DNA of 64,000 bases from Ricordea florida (Eukaryota > Cnidaria > Anthozoa > Corallimorpharia > Ricordeidae), in assembly GCA_949710005.1 (NCBI GenBank), contig OX453275.1, positions 8,106,981 to 8,170,980 on the forward strand. Reading direction: 5' to 3'. Within the stretch, counting starts at the first letter, position 1; each line of letters opens with the position of its first letter. Positions 34,707-42,339 of the stretch are shown piece by piece. The notes beneath the pieces are model-generated. The model did not search any database and had not been told where the DNA came from. It saw only the letters and a program-made list of their open reading frames with translations. Made by a program: the position numbers and the translations under genes.

Positions 34707-35672
34707 AACAGAATTAGGGGGTAACTCTGTATCATCCGGAATAATCTGTAATTCTTCACGTACAAAACCGCGCCTTGGCCCGTCTTCCAAAAAATACAAA
34801 ACCGGTTGATTAGGAGAAATTCTACTCCCAGAAATAAAATAAACTTTTATGCTCCAAATGGGATCTGTGGCTCTTCTTCTTTCTCCACCCTCAAGTTCAC
34901 CGGGAGCTAATAAATATCTAACCCTAACTTCGGTTGGTAGTCTAACCTCATCAAGCCCCACCGCGCGTTTGTAATTTTTATTTTCAATATTCACCTCTTT
35001 CATTTTTATAGCCTCATCGGGCTCTTTACCGGTTATTCTCTTTTTCGTATTATTCAAAGTTTTTAGAATAGCCGGTAATCTTTTCACCCATACTCTTGAT
35101 CGATCATCACTGATCATTTCTTGCGCATATTGATGACTAAATAATCTTTCTCCTAATATTCTGTTTGCATTTTCCACAAATGCTTGGGCTCTATGATTAC
35201 CAGCCTCACTTCTTTGCATTTTCACATTATGGTAATTCATGAGTTTACTAACTTCTCCCATAAATTCTTTCCCAGGATCAACCATTAATGTTTTTGGGTA
35301 TTTTAATCTTCTAGAATATATTTTCTTAAAAGCTTCTGATATCTCTCGACTTTCTTTTGAGGTTAATGCTTCAGCATCTTTGTATCTCGAGGCGATATCA
35401 ACCACAACTAACGCGTATTTATATGTTTTTCTTCCAACCTTATCGTGCGGTAAAAATAATAAATCTGCCTGATGAATCTGATTGGGGTTATCCACAGTCC
35501 AGTGCGGCCTAGGCACATATTTAGGCGCGGGTAGATAGATTTGCCATATTGCTTGTTTCTCTAACCATTGTTTTGCCTCATTTTCACTTGCTTTTGCTTT
35601 CTCAGCTAATTTTGGAATTGCAGAATATCCTTTCCAATACCCTTCGGCTGAATAATATATTTTTGTCATCAT
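34698..35672 (-). CDS. int: Retroviral-type integrase (rve)
   Basis: 324 residues. The catalytic triad is visible as D70 (IHQADLLFLP), D132 (LMVDPGKEF) and E167 (AQAFVENANR), the DD(35)E arrangement of retroviral and Polinton integrases. Region 270-318 (IWSIKVYFI, then LYFLEDGP) resembles the chromodomain-like C-terminal fold. It inserts the linear element into the host chromosome, using the TIR ends. Start is the first of two adjacent ATGs. It is the only gene of the element without a TYTAAA box at -31 to -37; instead TTTATAAGA lies 26 nt upstream, inside the 31-bp divergent gap shared with the next gene. Confidence 0.93.
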   Translation of the reverse strand: MMTKIYYSAEGYWKGYSAIPKLAEKAKASENEAKQWLEKQAIWQIYLPAPKYVPRPHWTVDNPNQIHQADLLFLPHDKVGRKTYKYALVVVDIASRYKDAEALTSKESREISEAFKKIYSRRLKYPKTLMVDPGKEFMGEVSKLMNYHNVKMQRSEAGNHRAQAFVENANRILGERLFSHQYAQEMISDDRSRVWVKRLPAILKTLNNTKKRITGKEPDEAIKMKEVNIENKNYKRAVGLDEVRLPTEVRVRYLLAPGELEGGERRRATDPIWSIKVYFISGSRISPNQPVLYFLEDGPRRGFVREELQIIPDDTELPPNSVLK

Positions 35673-35703
35673 TTAAAAATAAACAAGTATCTTATAAATT
35701 GAA
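35673..35703. promoter_or_regulatory. 31-bp divergent promoter
   Basis: The whole space between the integrase ATG (minus) and the 62-aa gene ATG (plus). It holds TTTAAAAAT (35672-35680, 32 nt from the plus start) and TATCTTATAAATT, a motif also present just before the capsid gene (35899-35911) and readable on the minus strand as TTTATAAGATA for integrase. Confidence 0.6.
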
Positions 35704-35892
35704 ATGGTTGAGGAGGAAGAAGAAATAAAATTTACCGAATACCAAATCAACATTATGAAAAAAATTATTAGGAAAAAAATTCTATATATGGAAGACGGCG
35801 ATCAAATTTTTAATATTATGATTTTAATTCCCGACGCGAGAGAAGGTTTATTAAAACATATTTCCAAGTTAGAGAAAAGGTTTAAAGGTTAA
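35704..35892 (+). CDS. Small helical protein, Polinton
   Basis: 62 residues, acidic N-terminus (MVEEEEEIKF) then a basic amphipathic helical body. No family recognised. It is immediately upstream of the candidate capsid gene (23 bp) and has its own promoter box at -32. That gene position and box argue that it is expressed. Confidence 0.6.
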   Translation: MVEEEEEIKFTEYQINIMKKIIRKKILYMEDGDQIFNIMILIPDAREGLLKHISKLEKRFKG

Positions 35893-35915
35893 CCAAAGTA
35901 TCTTATAAATTTACA

Positions 35916-37157
35916 ATGACGTCTGAAAAAATTAATCCAAACAGAATTCCAAAAGAACCCTTTGGCTTGAAAGCAGAATCAACCCTGAATAGAATTACTC
36001 TAAATCCATCCTCAGCCAGTCCGGGAGAAACATTATACATAAATATTCCAAAACTCGCAGAGAATTTGGTGATTGTTCCAGGAAGTGTATCTCTTCTATT
36101 TGATTTGGATGTCGAGGGTCATGCTAATAATACAGTTGTGAATAATTTAGGGCGCAATCTTGTAACCAGACTGAAAGTTCTTTTTGGAGGAGAAACATTG
36201 CAAGATACTCAAGGATATGATTTATTTCAAACATATCATGATTTATTCTTAACCGAAGAAGAGCGAGAAGATAGATTAAAACAAGGTATTTCTTCGTTAA
36301 ATATCAGAAAAATTAGAACAAAGGCTGGAGATATGAAAACCCAAGATACAAAAGAAGTTGTCTTAGCTAATGTTCACGGCACAAAGTACAGAATACCAAT
36401 AAATCATCCTATTCTAAACGATCACGGTGTTTTTTATCCGAAAGCGCTGGAAAATCATCTTATATTTGAGATTACACTTGCCCCAATCGCTAATATTCTT
36501 ATTTATTCTGACACAACTAAAGCACCATCATATTCAATCAAAAACTTAGAGTTAGAATATTCTTCAATTTCTAGCGAATACTTAGCCCGCGAGGCTCAGG
36601 CCGCTTATCAAGTCGGCAAAGGATTTTTTTATGAAAATGTTACTTTGCACAAAACTTTTACATTTTCCATTGCTGGAGATGGCGTTATTAATCAGCATAT
36701 TAATTTACCGAGAAGATCAATGACAGGAATATTGTTTTTGTTTTTATCACCTCAAACCCCAGGAGCAAGGGATTCAGAAAATTTTTATAATCCAGGTATA
36801 TCTTCCGTAGAAATTGATGTTGATGGCGTACCAAATAGAATATACTCTAGAGGAATGATTCCGTCCGATCTTTGGGAATCCGTGAAAAAAAGATTCCGTC
36901 GGGATGATGGTTTGCAAATTTCTTTGAAAGAAAAAGAATTTTACGCGGATAAGTTTGCGCTTTGGGTTGATACTAGAACTCATCCAGATAATGGTATTCA
37001 CGGCGGCGGACTTGCTCTAAATAATACGCACGATGGTGTAAAAATAGAAATTAAGAGGAAACAAGGCGGAACTGGAACCATAACTTGTCATATGTTTGTC
37101 GTGGCTGACGCAATGATGGAGATTATGAATTCAAGTTTGAGATCAATTAAGTACTAA
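35916..37157 (+). CDS. Candidate major capsid protein (double jelly-roll)
   Basis: 413 residues, beta-rich with few helices. A PGETLYINIPKLAENLVIVP start, an INHPILNDHGVFYPKALENH block before the second half, and a C-terminal KIEIKRKQGG...ITCHMFVVAD strand pair recall the capsid proteins of cnidarian and nematode Polintons. It stands next to the packaging ATPase, the usual neighbour. It would assemble icosahedral virions. No protease cleavage site is obvious. Length is at the short end for double jelly-roll capsids. The assignment is by pattern and position; structure prediction would settle it. Promoter TTTAAAGGT at -35. Confidence 0.75.
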   Translation: MTSEKINPNRIPKEPFGLKAESTLNRITLNPSSASPGETLYINIPKLAENLVIVPGSVSLLFDLDVEGHANNTVVNNLGRNLVTRLKVLFGGETLQDTQGYDLFQTYHDLFLTEEEREDRLKQGISSLNIRKIRTKAGDMKTQDTKEVVLANVHGTKYRIPINHPILNDHGVFYPKALENHLIFEITLAPIANILIYSDTTKAPSYSIKNLELEYSSISSEYLAREAQAAYQVGKGFFYENVTLHKTFTFSIAGDGVINQHINLPRRSMTGILFLFLSPQTPGARDSENFYNPGISSVEIDVDGVPNRIYSRGMIPSDLWESVKKRFRRDDGLQISLKEKEFYADKFALWVDTRTHPDNGIHGGGLALNNTHDGVKIEIKRKQGGTGTITCHMFVVADAMMEIMNSSLRSIKY

Positions 37158-37209
37158 CCGAAGGGAAGAACCTAAATTTAAAAAAACATTTAGTTATGAT
37201 ACAAAAATC

Positions 37210-37836
37210 ATGGAAGATTTACGAGATAAAATCCCATTCCATTGTATTATAACAGGACCCACAAATTGCGGAAAAACAAAGTACTTAATTGAACAGCTCC
37301 GAGGTCCTTTCCGGAAAGTTTTTGAATATATTGTTCTAATTTGTCCGACTTATTCTAAAAATAAAACTTATCATAATTTTGCTAAAAAGGATGAGCGTTT
37401 TTATGTATTATCTCCAGATGCAAGTAACGTAGAGGAGATTAATGAGTTACTAACTGATTGTCAAACTTTATTCTCCGGAACAAATACTTTAATAATTTTG
37501 GATGATTGCGCCGTTTCAAACGATCTGAAGAAAAGATCAAATAAGTTCATAGATTTGGCATTCTCCGGAAGACATCATGGTTTATCAGTTTGGGTTCTAA
37601 CTCAGCAATTAACATCTATTGCAAAACCATTTCGAGAAAATGTTGCCTGCGTTGTTACTTTTCATAATCCGTCGCAGAAAGGGATGAAAATGTTTTTCGA
37701 AGATTACGGCGGCGATATGGATTATGAATTGGGGAAAAAGTTTGTACAACTCCTGAAAACCGAAAAATATTCTAGGTTATGTTTATCTTTGCGTTACCCA
37801 TTTAATTGCTATTTAGAGATACCCGAAGTGATTTAA
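37210..37836 (+). CDS. A32-like genome-packaging ATPase
   Basis: 208 residues of the FtsK/HerA superfamily. Walker A GPTNCGKT at 16-23, Walker B LIILDD at 94-99, and a sensor-like WVLTQQ further on. In Polintons, adenoviruses and large DNA viruses this enzyme drives DNA into the preformed capsid. Promoter-like TTTAAAAAA at -33. The stop is 8 bp before the next ATG, and the next gene's promoter box lies inside this coding sequence. Confidence 0.93.
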   Translation: MEDLRDKIPFHCIITGPTNCGKTKYLIEQLRGPFRKVFEYIVLICPTYSKNKTYHNFAKKDERFYVLSPDASNVEEINELLTDCQTLFSGTNTLIILDDCAVSNDLKKRSNKFIDLAFSGRHHGLSVWVLTQQLTSIAKPFRENVACVVTFHNPSQKGMKMFFEDYGGDMDYELGKKFVQLLKTEKYSRLCLSLRYPFNCYLEIPEVI

Positions 37837-37844
37837 CAAAAAAG

Positions 37845-38396
37845 ATGACAAAGCCGGAAGATTACATTGACCAACCGACAGAAAAAACTGAGGTGAAAAA
37901 TGATACTAATCAAAGTGAGGATCTTGAAATAAAACAAGAATCTCTCGCAATTCTCGCTGTTCTCGGGACAACAAAAGAATATTTAGGGGCTGATATGAGT
38001 CTGGGTGATGTAAAAAAATTATCTGCAAAAGATGTAGAAAAATATTTTAATCGTTATCAATCGGTAATGGGAAAGAAAATTAACGGAGGATTGGTAGATT
38101 CTTCCCTGGAACTAGTTTCCAAACTTATTTCTTATTTAGTTCCGGTAGATGACATAGATGCTCTTTGCGATGATTTGAAGAAAGATAATTTGGTTAATCG
38201 AGAATTAACAAACTTTGTAGGTCTCTTGGCATTAAAAGGAGGAAGACTGACAGCACTTGCTAGCGGGGTATTTCAGGTTGCTAAACACATAAAATTCAAC
38301 AAAAATCAGCAATTTCCAAGAGAAGAAACAGTAAATGGTAGCGCAACTGAACAAGAAACTAAGCAATCTGCTGAAGGCGTTGATACAGTATACTAA
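37845..38396 (+). CDS. Helical protein of unknown function, Polinton
   Basis: 183 residues from the ATG at 37845 (MTKPEDYIDQ). A longer frame starts at 37806 inside the ATPase, but the promoter box TTTAGAGAT at 37812-37820 lies 33 nt upstream of 37845 and supports the shorter start. N- and C-termini are charged and polar; the middle (~35-150) is predicted helical with leucine periodicity. No membrane segment. I do not recognise the family. Position after the ATPase suggests a virion or assembly role. Confidence 0.7.
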   Translation: MTKPEDYIDQPTEKTEVKNDTNQSEDLEIKQESLAILAVLGTTKEYLGADMSLGDVKKLSAKDVEKYFNRYQSVMGKKINGGLVDSSLELVSKLISYLVPVDDIDALCDDLKKDNLVNRELTNFVGLLALKGGRLTALASGVFQVAKHIKFNKNQQFPREETVNGSATEQETKQSAEGVDTVY

Positions 38397-38434
38397 TAGA
38401 GATCTAAAAACTTATTCTCTGCATCCAAAATAAC

Positions 38435-38860
38435 ATGTCAGAACAAAATGAGCAAAGTACCGAGAGAATCACTGCTGATCAAGTACCAGAAAATACTGAT
38501 ACTAAAAAGAAGGATAAAGATCCTAAAAAGGTTGCTGCGGGAAAGAAATTAGCTGAGTATAATAAGAAGGCAAAAGAAGCATTAGCTAGGGAGATGAAAC
38601 GAGATCAAAAAGTAAAAAAGAAAGAGGAAGATACCAAAGAAAAAACAATTAGTGAAGAGAAATCTTGGATTCCAGAGTTATCTTTTACTACTGTTTTATC
38701 CGTTGTTGGGTTGGGGTTTACAGCATTTGATATTTTTATGAGGTATCAGGAAAAAGCTAAAACAGAGTATTCTAATAGGATAGCTGATTTATCTCAAGTT
38801 CCACAAATACCCCAGGCTTCAAAAATTCCATTACCCGTAAAATCCTTAGGAATGGAGTAA
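38435..38860 (+). CDS. Lys-rich protein with one membrane segment
   Basis: 141 residues. The first ~75 are highly charged (KKKDKDPKKVAAGKKL) and probably coiled or DNA-binding. A transmembrane segment follows (ELSFTTVLSVVGLGFTAFDI), then a Pro/Gln-rich tail. Promoter TCTAAAAAC at -32. First of three consecutive small membrane proteins; a capsid-associated or membrane-active role is inferred. Confidence 0.7.
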   Translation: MSEQNEQSTERITADQVPENTDTKKKDKDPKKVAAGKKLAEYNKKAKEALAREMKRDQKVKKKEEDTKEKTISEEKSWIPELSFTTVLSVVGLGFTAFDIFMRYQEKAKTEYSNRIADLSQVPQIPQASKIPLPVKSLGME

Positions 38861-38897
38861 AAGTAATTTAAAAGTTTCACAATGTTACAGTAAAATT

Positions 38898-39116
38898 ATG
38901 TCTTCAGAAAACAAACTTGTGAAAACTGTAACTGATTCAGCTGTGCTTATCGGTTTAAGCGCGGGAGTTGGGTATGTCGCAAAAAAGATGATGAAAGAAT
39001 CATTTTTGAGTGACCCATCCATGAGTATTACAAATTACGCAAAGTGGGTAGTCGTATTATCCGGAAGCATGTACCTAAAAACCTATTTAGAGGATCAGAA
39101 GATTTTACCAAAATAA
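38898..39116 (+). CDS. Small membrane protein (two segments)
   Basis: 72 residues with two hydrophobic stretches: SAVLIGLSAGVGYV at ~13-26 and YAKWVVVLSGSMYL at ~46-59. Promoter TTTAAAAGT at -31. Four bp before the next ATG. No family recognised. Confidence 0.65.
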   Translation: MSSENKLVKTVTDSAVLIGLSAGVGYVAKKMMKESFLSDPSMSITNYAKWVVVLSGSMYLKTYLEDQKILPK

Positions 39117-39120
39117 AATT

Positions 39121-39513
39121 ATGGCAACATTAGCAATGATGGCGATAGGGGCAGTATTGAATGCGACGGCATTTACCGGAGGAAATTATCTTGCAAAATA
39201 TTTATCTGGACGCAGCGTTGATACAGAAAAAATACGACACGATAAAGCGATGGAAAAATATCAAAGGGATTACGCAGAATACCAGGAAAAAAGACAAAAA
39301 ATGCTTGATTGGAAAATGAAGAAAAAGGATGAAAAATATCAGGCATCAAAAAATATTTCGACTACAAATCAGGCTTTTGCCTTGTACGGTCAAATGACAG
39401 AACCTAAATTCTCTGATTATTACAAACCAAGCGATGATCAAAAGACTGGGGAAATGGTATATGTCGGAGCAGGAATGTTAGGTTTGGGGTATGCGGCAAG
39501 TAAAATATTATAA
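39121..39513 (+). CDS. Membrane protein with central coiled coil
   Basis: 130 residues. Hydrophobic N-terminus (MATLAMMAIGAVLNATAF), a basic helical middle (KAMEKYQRDYAEYQEKRQKM), and a Gly-rich hydrophobic C-terminus (MVYVGAGMLGLGYAASKIL). My impression is that similar proteins recur in cnidarian Polintons. Promoter TTTAGAGGA at -35, inside the preceding gene. Confidence 0.7.
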   Translation: MATLAMMAIGAVLNATAFTGGNYLAKYLSGRSVDTEKIRHDKAMEKYQRDYAEYQEKRQKMLDWKMKKKDEKYQASKNISTTNQAFALYGQMTEPKFSDYYKPSDDQKTGEMVYVGAGMLGLGYAASKIL

Positions 39514-39579
39514 TGTTATGTAACTTGTAATTCAGAAATTAGAATAAGTTAAATAACATAAGGTATTAGAGTAGATGTA

Positions 39580-40455
39580 TCAAAATCCCTCGAAAGGTTT
39601 AGGGGAATGATCTCTACAATATCTTTCTCCTCTTTCAATTTCACTTTCACTTTCGCTTTCGCTTTCATCAAGACCAATATGAGAAGAAGCAGACTCTCCG
39701 TCAGAAATAATTACTTCGGGATTATATTTTCTGCGGGGAGCCAATCTTTTAAGTTCTTGTTTTGTTTCTATGAGAGCATCGTAAAGCTTTACTTGCAAAG
39801 AAATAAGTGTGGAGCTAATAAATATTGATTCAATTTTGATTGAACACTCTGCGTAACAACCCTTATTGATTAAATCTTGGGGATTTATTTCACCATCACA
39901 ATCCTCACTTCTAATATCATAAAACTTTGTAACAAGTTTTCCTTTTTTGGAAATTAATTTTAGATATAATCTTGGGCTCATTTCTGGAACTCTTTGCATA
40001 TAAGGTTTGTTTTTACCATCTTCAATTTTTTCCATTTTCCAATAGAGAGGATTTAAACCTCTCTTTGATCTGGTGAGATCAGATCTTTTCAACTCAAATC
40101 TATCAATTTCTTCTTTATTTTCTAAAATATGATCAATACAACAATCTACTATTTCATTAAATTTTTCTAACCATTCTTCTTCTTCATCGGTAGGTCTATT
40201 TCCTCTCCATAAACATACGGGAAAAGAATAAGTTGAGAAATTTTCAGAAACTCCGAATGAATACAAGCGATCAGTTTTAATAACTAATTCTCCTTTAGTG
40301 CCATCTTCATTTCTTGAATAAATTTTAATTCGCTTATATTCTACTTTTGGTTTGCTGCCAGGAACTTCCCCTAAAATTGGTTTAGAAAAAATCATACTTT
40401 CTTTTGGATTATAATTCTTAATATCTTCTATTAATTGTGTATTTTCGTTCTGCAT
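39580..40455 (-). CDS. Candidate ssDNA-binding protein (DUF2738-like)
   Basis: 291 residues on the minus strand. The block STYSFPVCLWRGNRPTDEEE followed by a helix (FNEIVDCCIDHIL), and the later RLYLKLISKKGKLVTKFYD strands, resemble the DUF2738 family of large DNA viruses, predicted to bind single-stranded DNA. A protein-primed replicon would need such a protein. The C-terminus has a Ser-Glu repeat (seven SE dipeptides). Promoter TTTAAAAGA reads on the minus strand at 40490-40482, 35 nt upstream. Opposite orientation to its neighbours, like polymerase-linked rather than virion genes; that reading is inference. Confidence 0.6.
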   Translation of the reverse strand: MQNENTQLIEDIKNYNPKESMIFSKPILGEVPGSKPKVEYKRIKIYSRNEDGTKGELVIKTDRLYSFGVSENFSTYSFPVCLWRGNRPTDEEEEWLEKFNEIVDCCIDHILENKEEIDRFELKRSDLTRSKRGLNPLYWKMEKIEDGKNKPYMQRVPEMSPRLYLKLISKKGKLVTKFYDIRSEDCDGEINPQDLINKGCYAECSIKIESIFISSTLISLQVKLYDALIETKQELKRLAPRRKYNPEVIISDGESASSHIGLDESESESESEIERGERYCRDHSPKPFEGF

Positions 40456-40519
40456 TTTATTTTCCTTTTTACTCCACCTTATCTTTTAAATCAATTTTTC
40501 TTTTAATTAATTTTCCACG

Positions 40520-40528
40520 TCTAAAGAT
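40520..40528 (+). promoter_or_regulatory. TCTAAAGAT promoter box
   Basis: 32 nt upstream of the ATG at 40552. One of four identical nonamers in the element. Confidence 0.7.
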
Positions 40529-40551
40529 TCCATAATGATAAGTAAAAAATA

Positions 40552-41553
40552 ATGGCGGAAGGAGGATATTTTCCCGAAGATTTGGATCCAACTGAATTAA
40601 ATAAAACAAATGATGATGATAATGATGATGCCCTTGCTTGGGATCCAACACATATGGAACTTCAAAACAGAGATACATCTACAAGTTATGGAAACCCAAA
40701 TTATGAAGATGGTATGGCAGATACTTCATTTGGCGGCACAGATGAAAAACAACCTTTATTAGGAAATAAAGAAGAAGAATTAAAAGAAGCAGAAAAAGAT
40801 ATATGGAAAGTGCGGTTGGAAGCAAAATTCAAAGAAATTAAAGCTTATTTTCAGAAAATAAAGGGAGGTATAGTATTACCAGCTGTTAGGGGGCCGTCTG
40901 GTGGAAAATATGTTTATATGGCCAATGAAGATGATTTTAGAAGATATGACGAAAAAGATGGAAAAATAAAAGAAAAACTTAAACCTGGGAAATTAAAAGA
41001 TGCTTTGGGGCCAACTAGAGCGGAAATAGCAGAAAGAATGGAAACAGAAATTACCAACAAAAAAGAAAAACAAAATGAGAGACTCGAAAGAAAAAAATTT
41101 CTTGAAGCAAAACCATTGAAAACTCCAGAAGAAGAGTCGGAGATTGAAAATTTAAATGCTGAAGTTATAGAAAACGCAGAAGATATAGCAAACTCTGTAG
41201 CGGAAAGAGAAAGAGTTCAAGAAGGAATGTCCTTGAGAGAAAGAATTAAGGCGATTTTCAAAAAACATGGCTTTACAGTTTTTGCCATTCTAAGTGCTAT
41301 GGGTGTCGTCATTGGTGTTATCGTTTCTAGTCTTTCAAGGGGTTTATCCTCTTTGGGTAGAGGAGTTGGAAATGGTTTGAAAACTCTTGGGAAAAAACTA
41401 GGACAAATATTACCGGGAATGATAGGGGCAATAGTTAGTTTTCTTTTCAAAACTGCTGGAGAAGTAATTGGATTTTTGGGGAAAAATGCTTGGCTTTTGA
41501 TAATGGCTGTAGTTTTGTATTTTATTGAAAGTATGAAAAAGAAGACAAAGTAA
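40552..41553 (+). CDS. Virion-like protein with C-terminal membrane segments
   Basis: 333 residues. Acidic N-terminus, charged coiled-coil middle (~75-225), then a Gly-rich amphipathic/hydrophobic C-terminus: TVFAILSAMGVVIGVIVSSL, a GLSSLGRGVGNGLKTLGKKL segment, and a final WLLIMAVVLYFI. The pattern recalls membrane-lytic or core-anchoring virion proteins (adenovirus pVI/pX-like), by analogy only. The following gene has the same Gly-rich style. Confidence 0.7.
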   Translation: MAEGGYFPEDLDPTELNKTNDDDNDDALAWDPTHMELQNRDTSTSYGNPNYEDGMADTSFGGTDEKQPLLGNKEEELKEAEKDIWKVRLEAKFKEIKAYFQKIKGGIVLPAVRGPSGGKYVYMANEDDFRRYDEKDGKIKEKLKPGKLKDALGPTRAEIAERMETEITNKKEKQNERLERKKFLEAKPLKTPEEESEIENLNAEVIENAEDIANSVAERERVQEGMSLRERIKAIFKKHGFTVFAILSAMGVVIGVIVSSLSRGLSSLGRGVGNGLKTLGKKLGQILPGMIGAIVSFLFKTAGEVIGFLGKNAWLLIMAVVLYFIESMKKKTK

Positions 41554-41557
41554 CCAA

Positions 41558-41566
41558 TCTAAAGAT
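41558..41566 (+). promoter_or_regulatory. TCTAAAGAT promoter box
   Basis: 35 nt upstream of the ATG at 41593. Confidence 0.7.
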
Positions 41567-41592
41567 ATCGTGCTGTTCAGTAAAAACACAAT

Positions 41593-42213
41593 ATGGGAGA
41601 CTACAATGGAGATCTTTATCCTCAGTTACCTAATAATAATGTTCAAACACAAAAAGGAGAAAGCACAATAAATTTCAGATTACAGAAATCAAGTGAAGTA
41701 TTGCAAAATCTCGAAAAAGAAATTAGACATTACGAAGAAGTGAGGAAAAAATATAATAGAGCAAGAGGAATATGTACAAAAATTAGTGTTTCTGGCGGAT
41801 TTATTTCAGTTCTTCTATCAGCAAGCGGATTAGGAACTTCTCTCACAGGTTTTGGGGCTATTGTCGGTGTGCCTTTGGGTGTGGTTGGGGGTGTTTTTGG
41901 GGGTTTGTCGATTGGATTTGGATTTGCCTCTAAAAATCTTTCTGGTAAAGTTAGTAAACACGAACAAACCGTTGCAATTGCGAAATCAAAATTAAACACA
42001 ATTAGCGATTTAGTCTCAAAAGCTTTGAAAGATAATGATATATCCGATCAGGAATTTTCCATAATTTTGGCGGAGTTGGGAAAGTTTCAAAAACTGAAAC
42101 AAGAAATACGACAAAAATTCAGAAAAGATTCAGAAAAAAACTTCGACATGAGTATGATAAGGAAGAAAGTACGAGAAGATCTATTAAAAGAATTAACCAA
42201 TCCCGCTGGTTAA
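41593..42213 (+). CDS. Gly-rich membrane protein with flanking coiled coils
   Basis: 206 residues. Coiled coil at ~27-60, a long Gly-rich hydrophobic hairpin (ISVLLSASGLGTSLTGFGAI and VGVPLGVVGGVFGGLSIGFG), then a basic helical C-terminus. The layout, hydrophobic hairpin between helices, resembles membrane-inserting proteins in general. Family unknown. Its stop is 9 bp before the open frame of the next gene. Confidence 0.7.
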   Translation: MGDYNGDLYPQLPNNNVQTQKGESTINFRLQKSSEVLQNLEKEIRHYEEVRKKYNRARGICTKISVSGGFISVLLSASGLGTSLTGFGAIVGVPLGVVGGVFGGLSIGFGFASKNLSGKVSKHEQTVAIAKSKLNTISDLVSKALKDNDISDQEFSIILAELGKFQKLKQEIRQKFRKDSEKNFDMSMIRKKVREDLLKELTNPAG

Positions 42214-42303
42214 AGATTTCTTTTGAGAAAACCGAAGTTGGATGCAATTGTTTCGCGGGAGTTAATAGAGAGGTTAATTAAATTTACATCTTATTCTAAA
42301 AGA

Positions 42304-42312
42304 TCTAAAGAT
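42304..42312 (+). promoter_or_regulatory. TCTAAAGAT promoter box that decides the start
   Basis: Lies 36 nt upstream of ATG 42340. It sits inside the open frame if the frame is read from its first sense codon, so it favours the 42340 start. Confidence 0.65.
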
Positions 42313-42339
42313 CAGATAAATTGTGAAACAAAGAATAAG

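Noticed and set aside
42223..42339. TTG start for the large virion-like gene
   Set aside because: Non-ATG starts are unlikely in a eukaryotic host, and the promoter box spacing fits ATG 42340.
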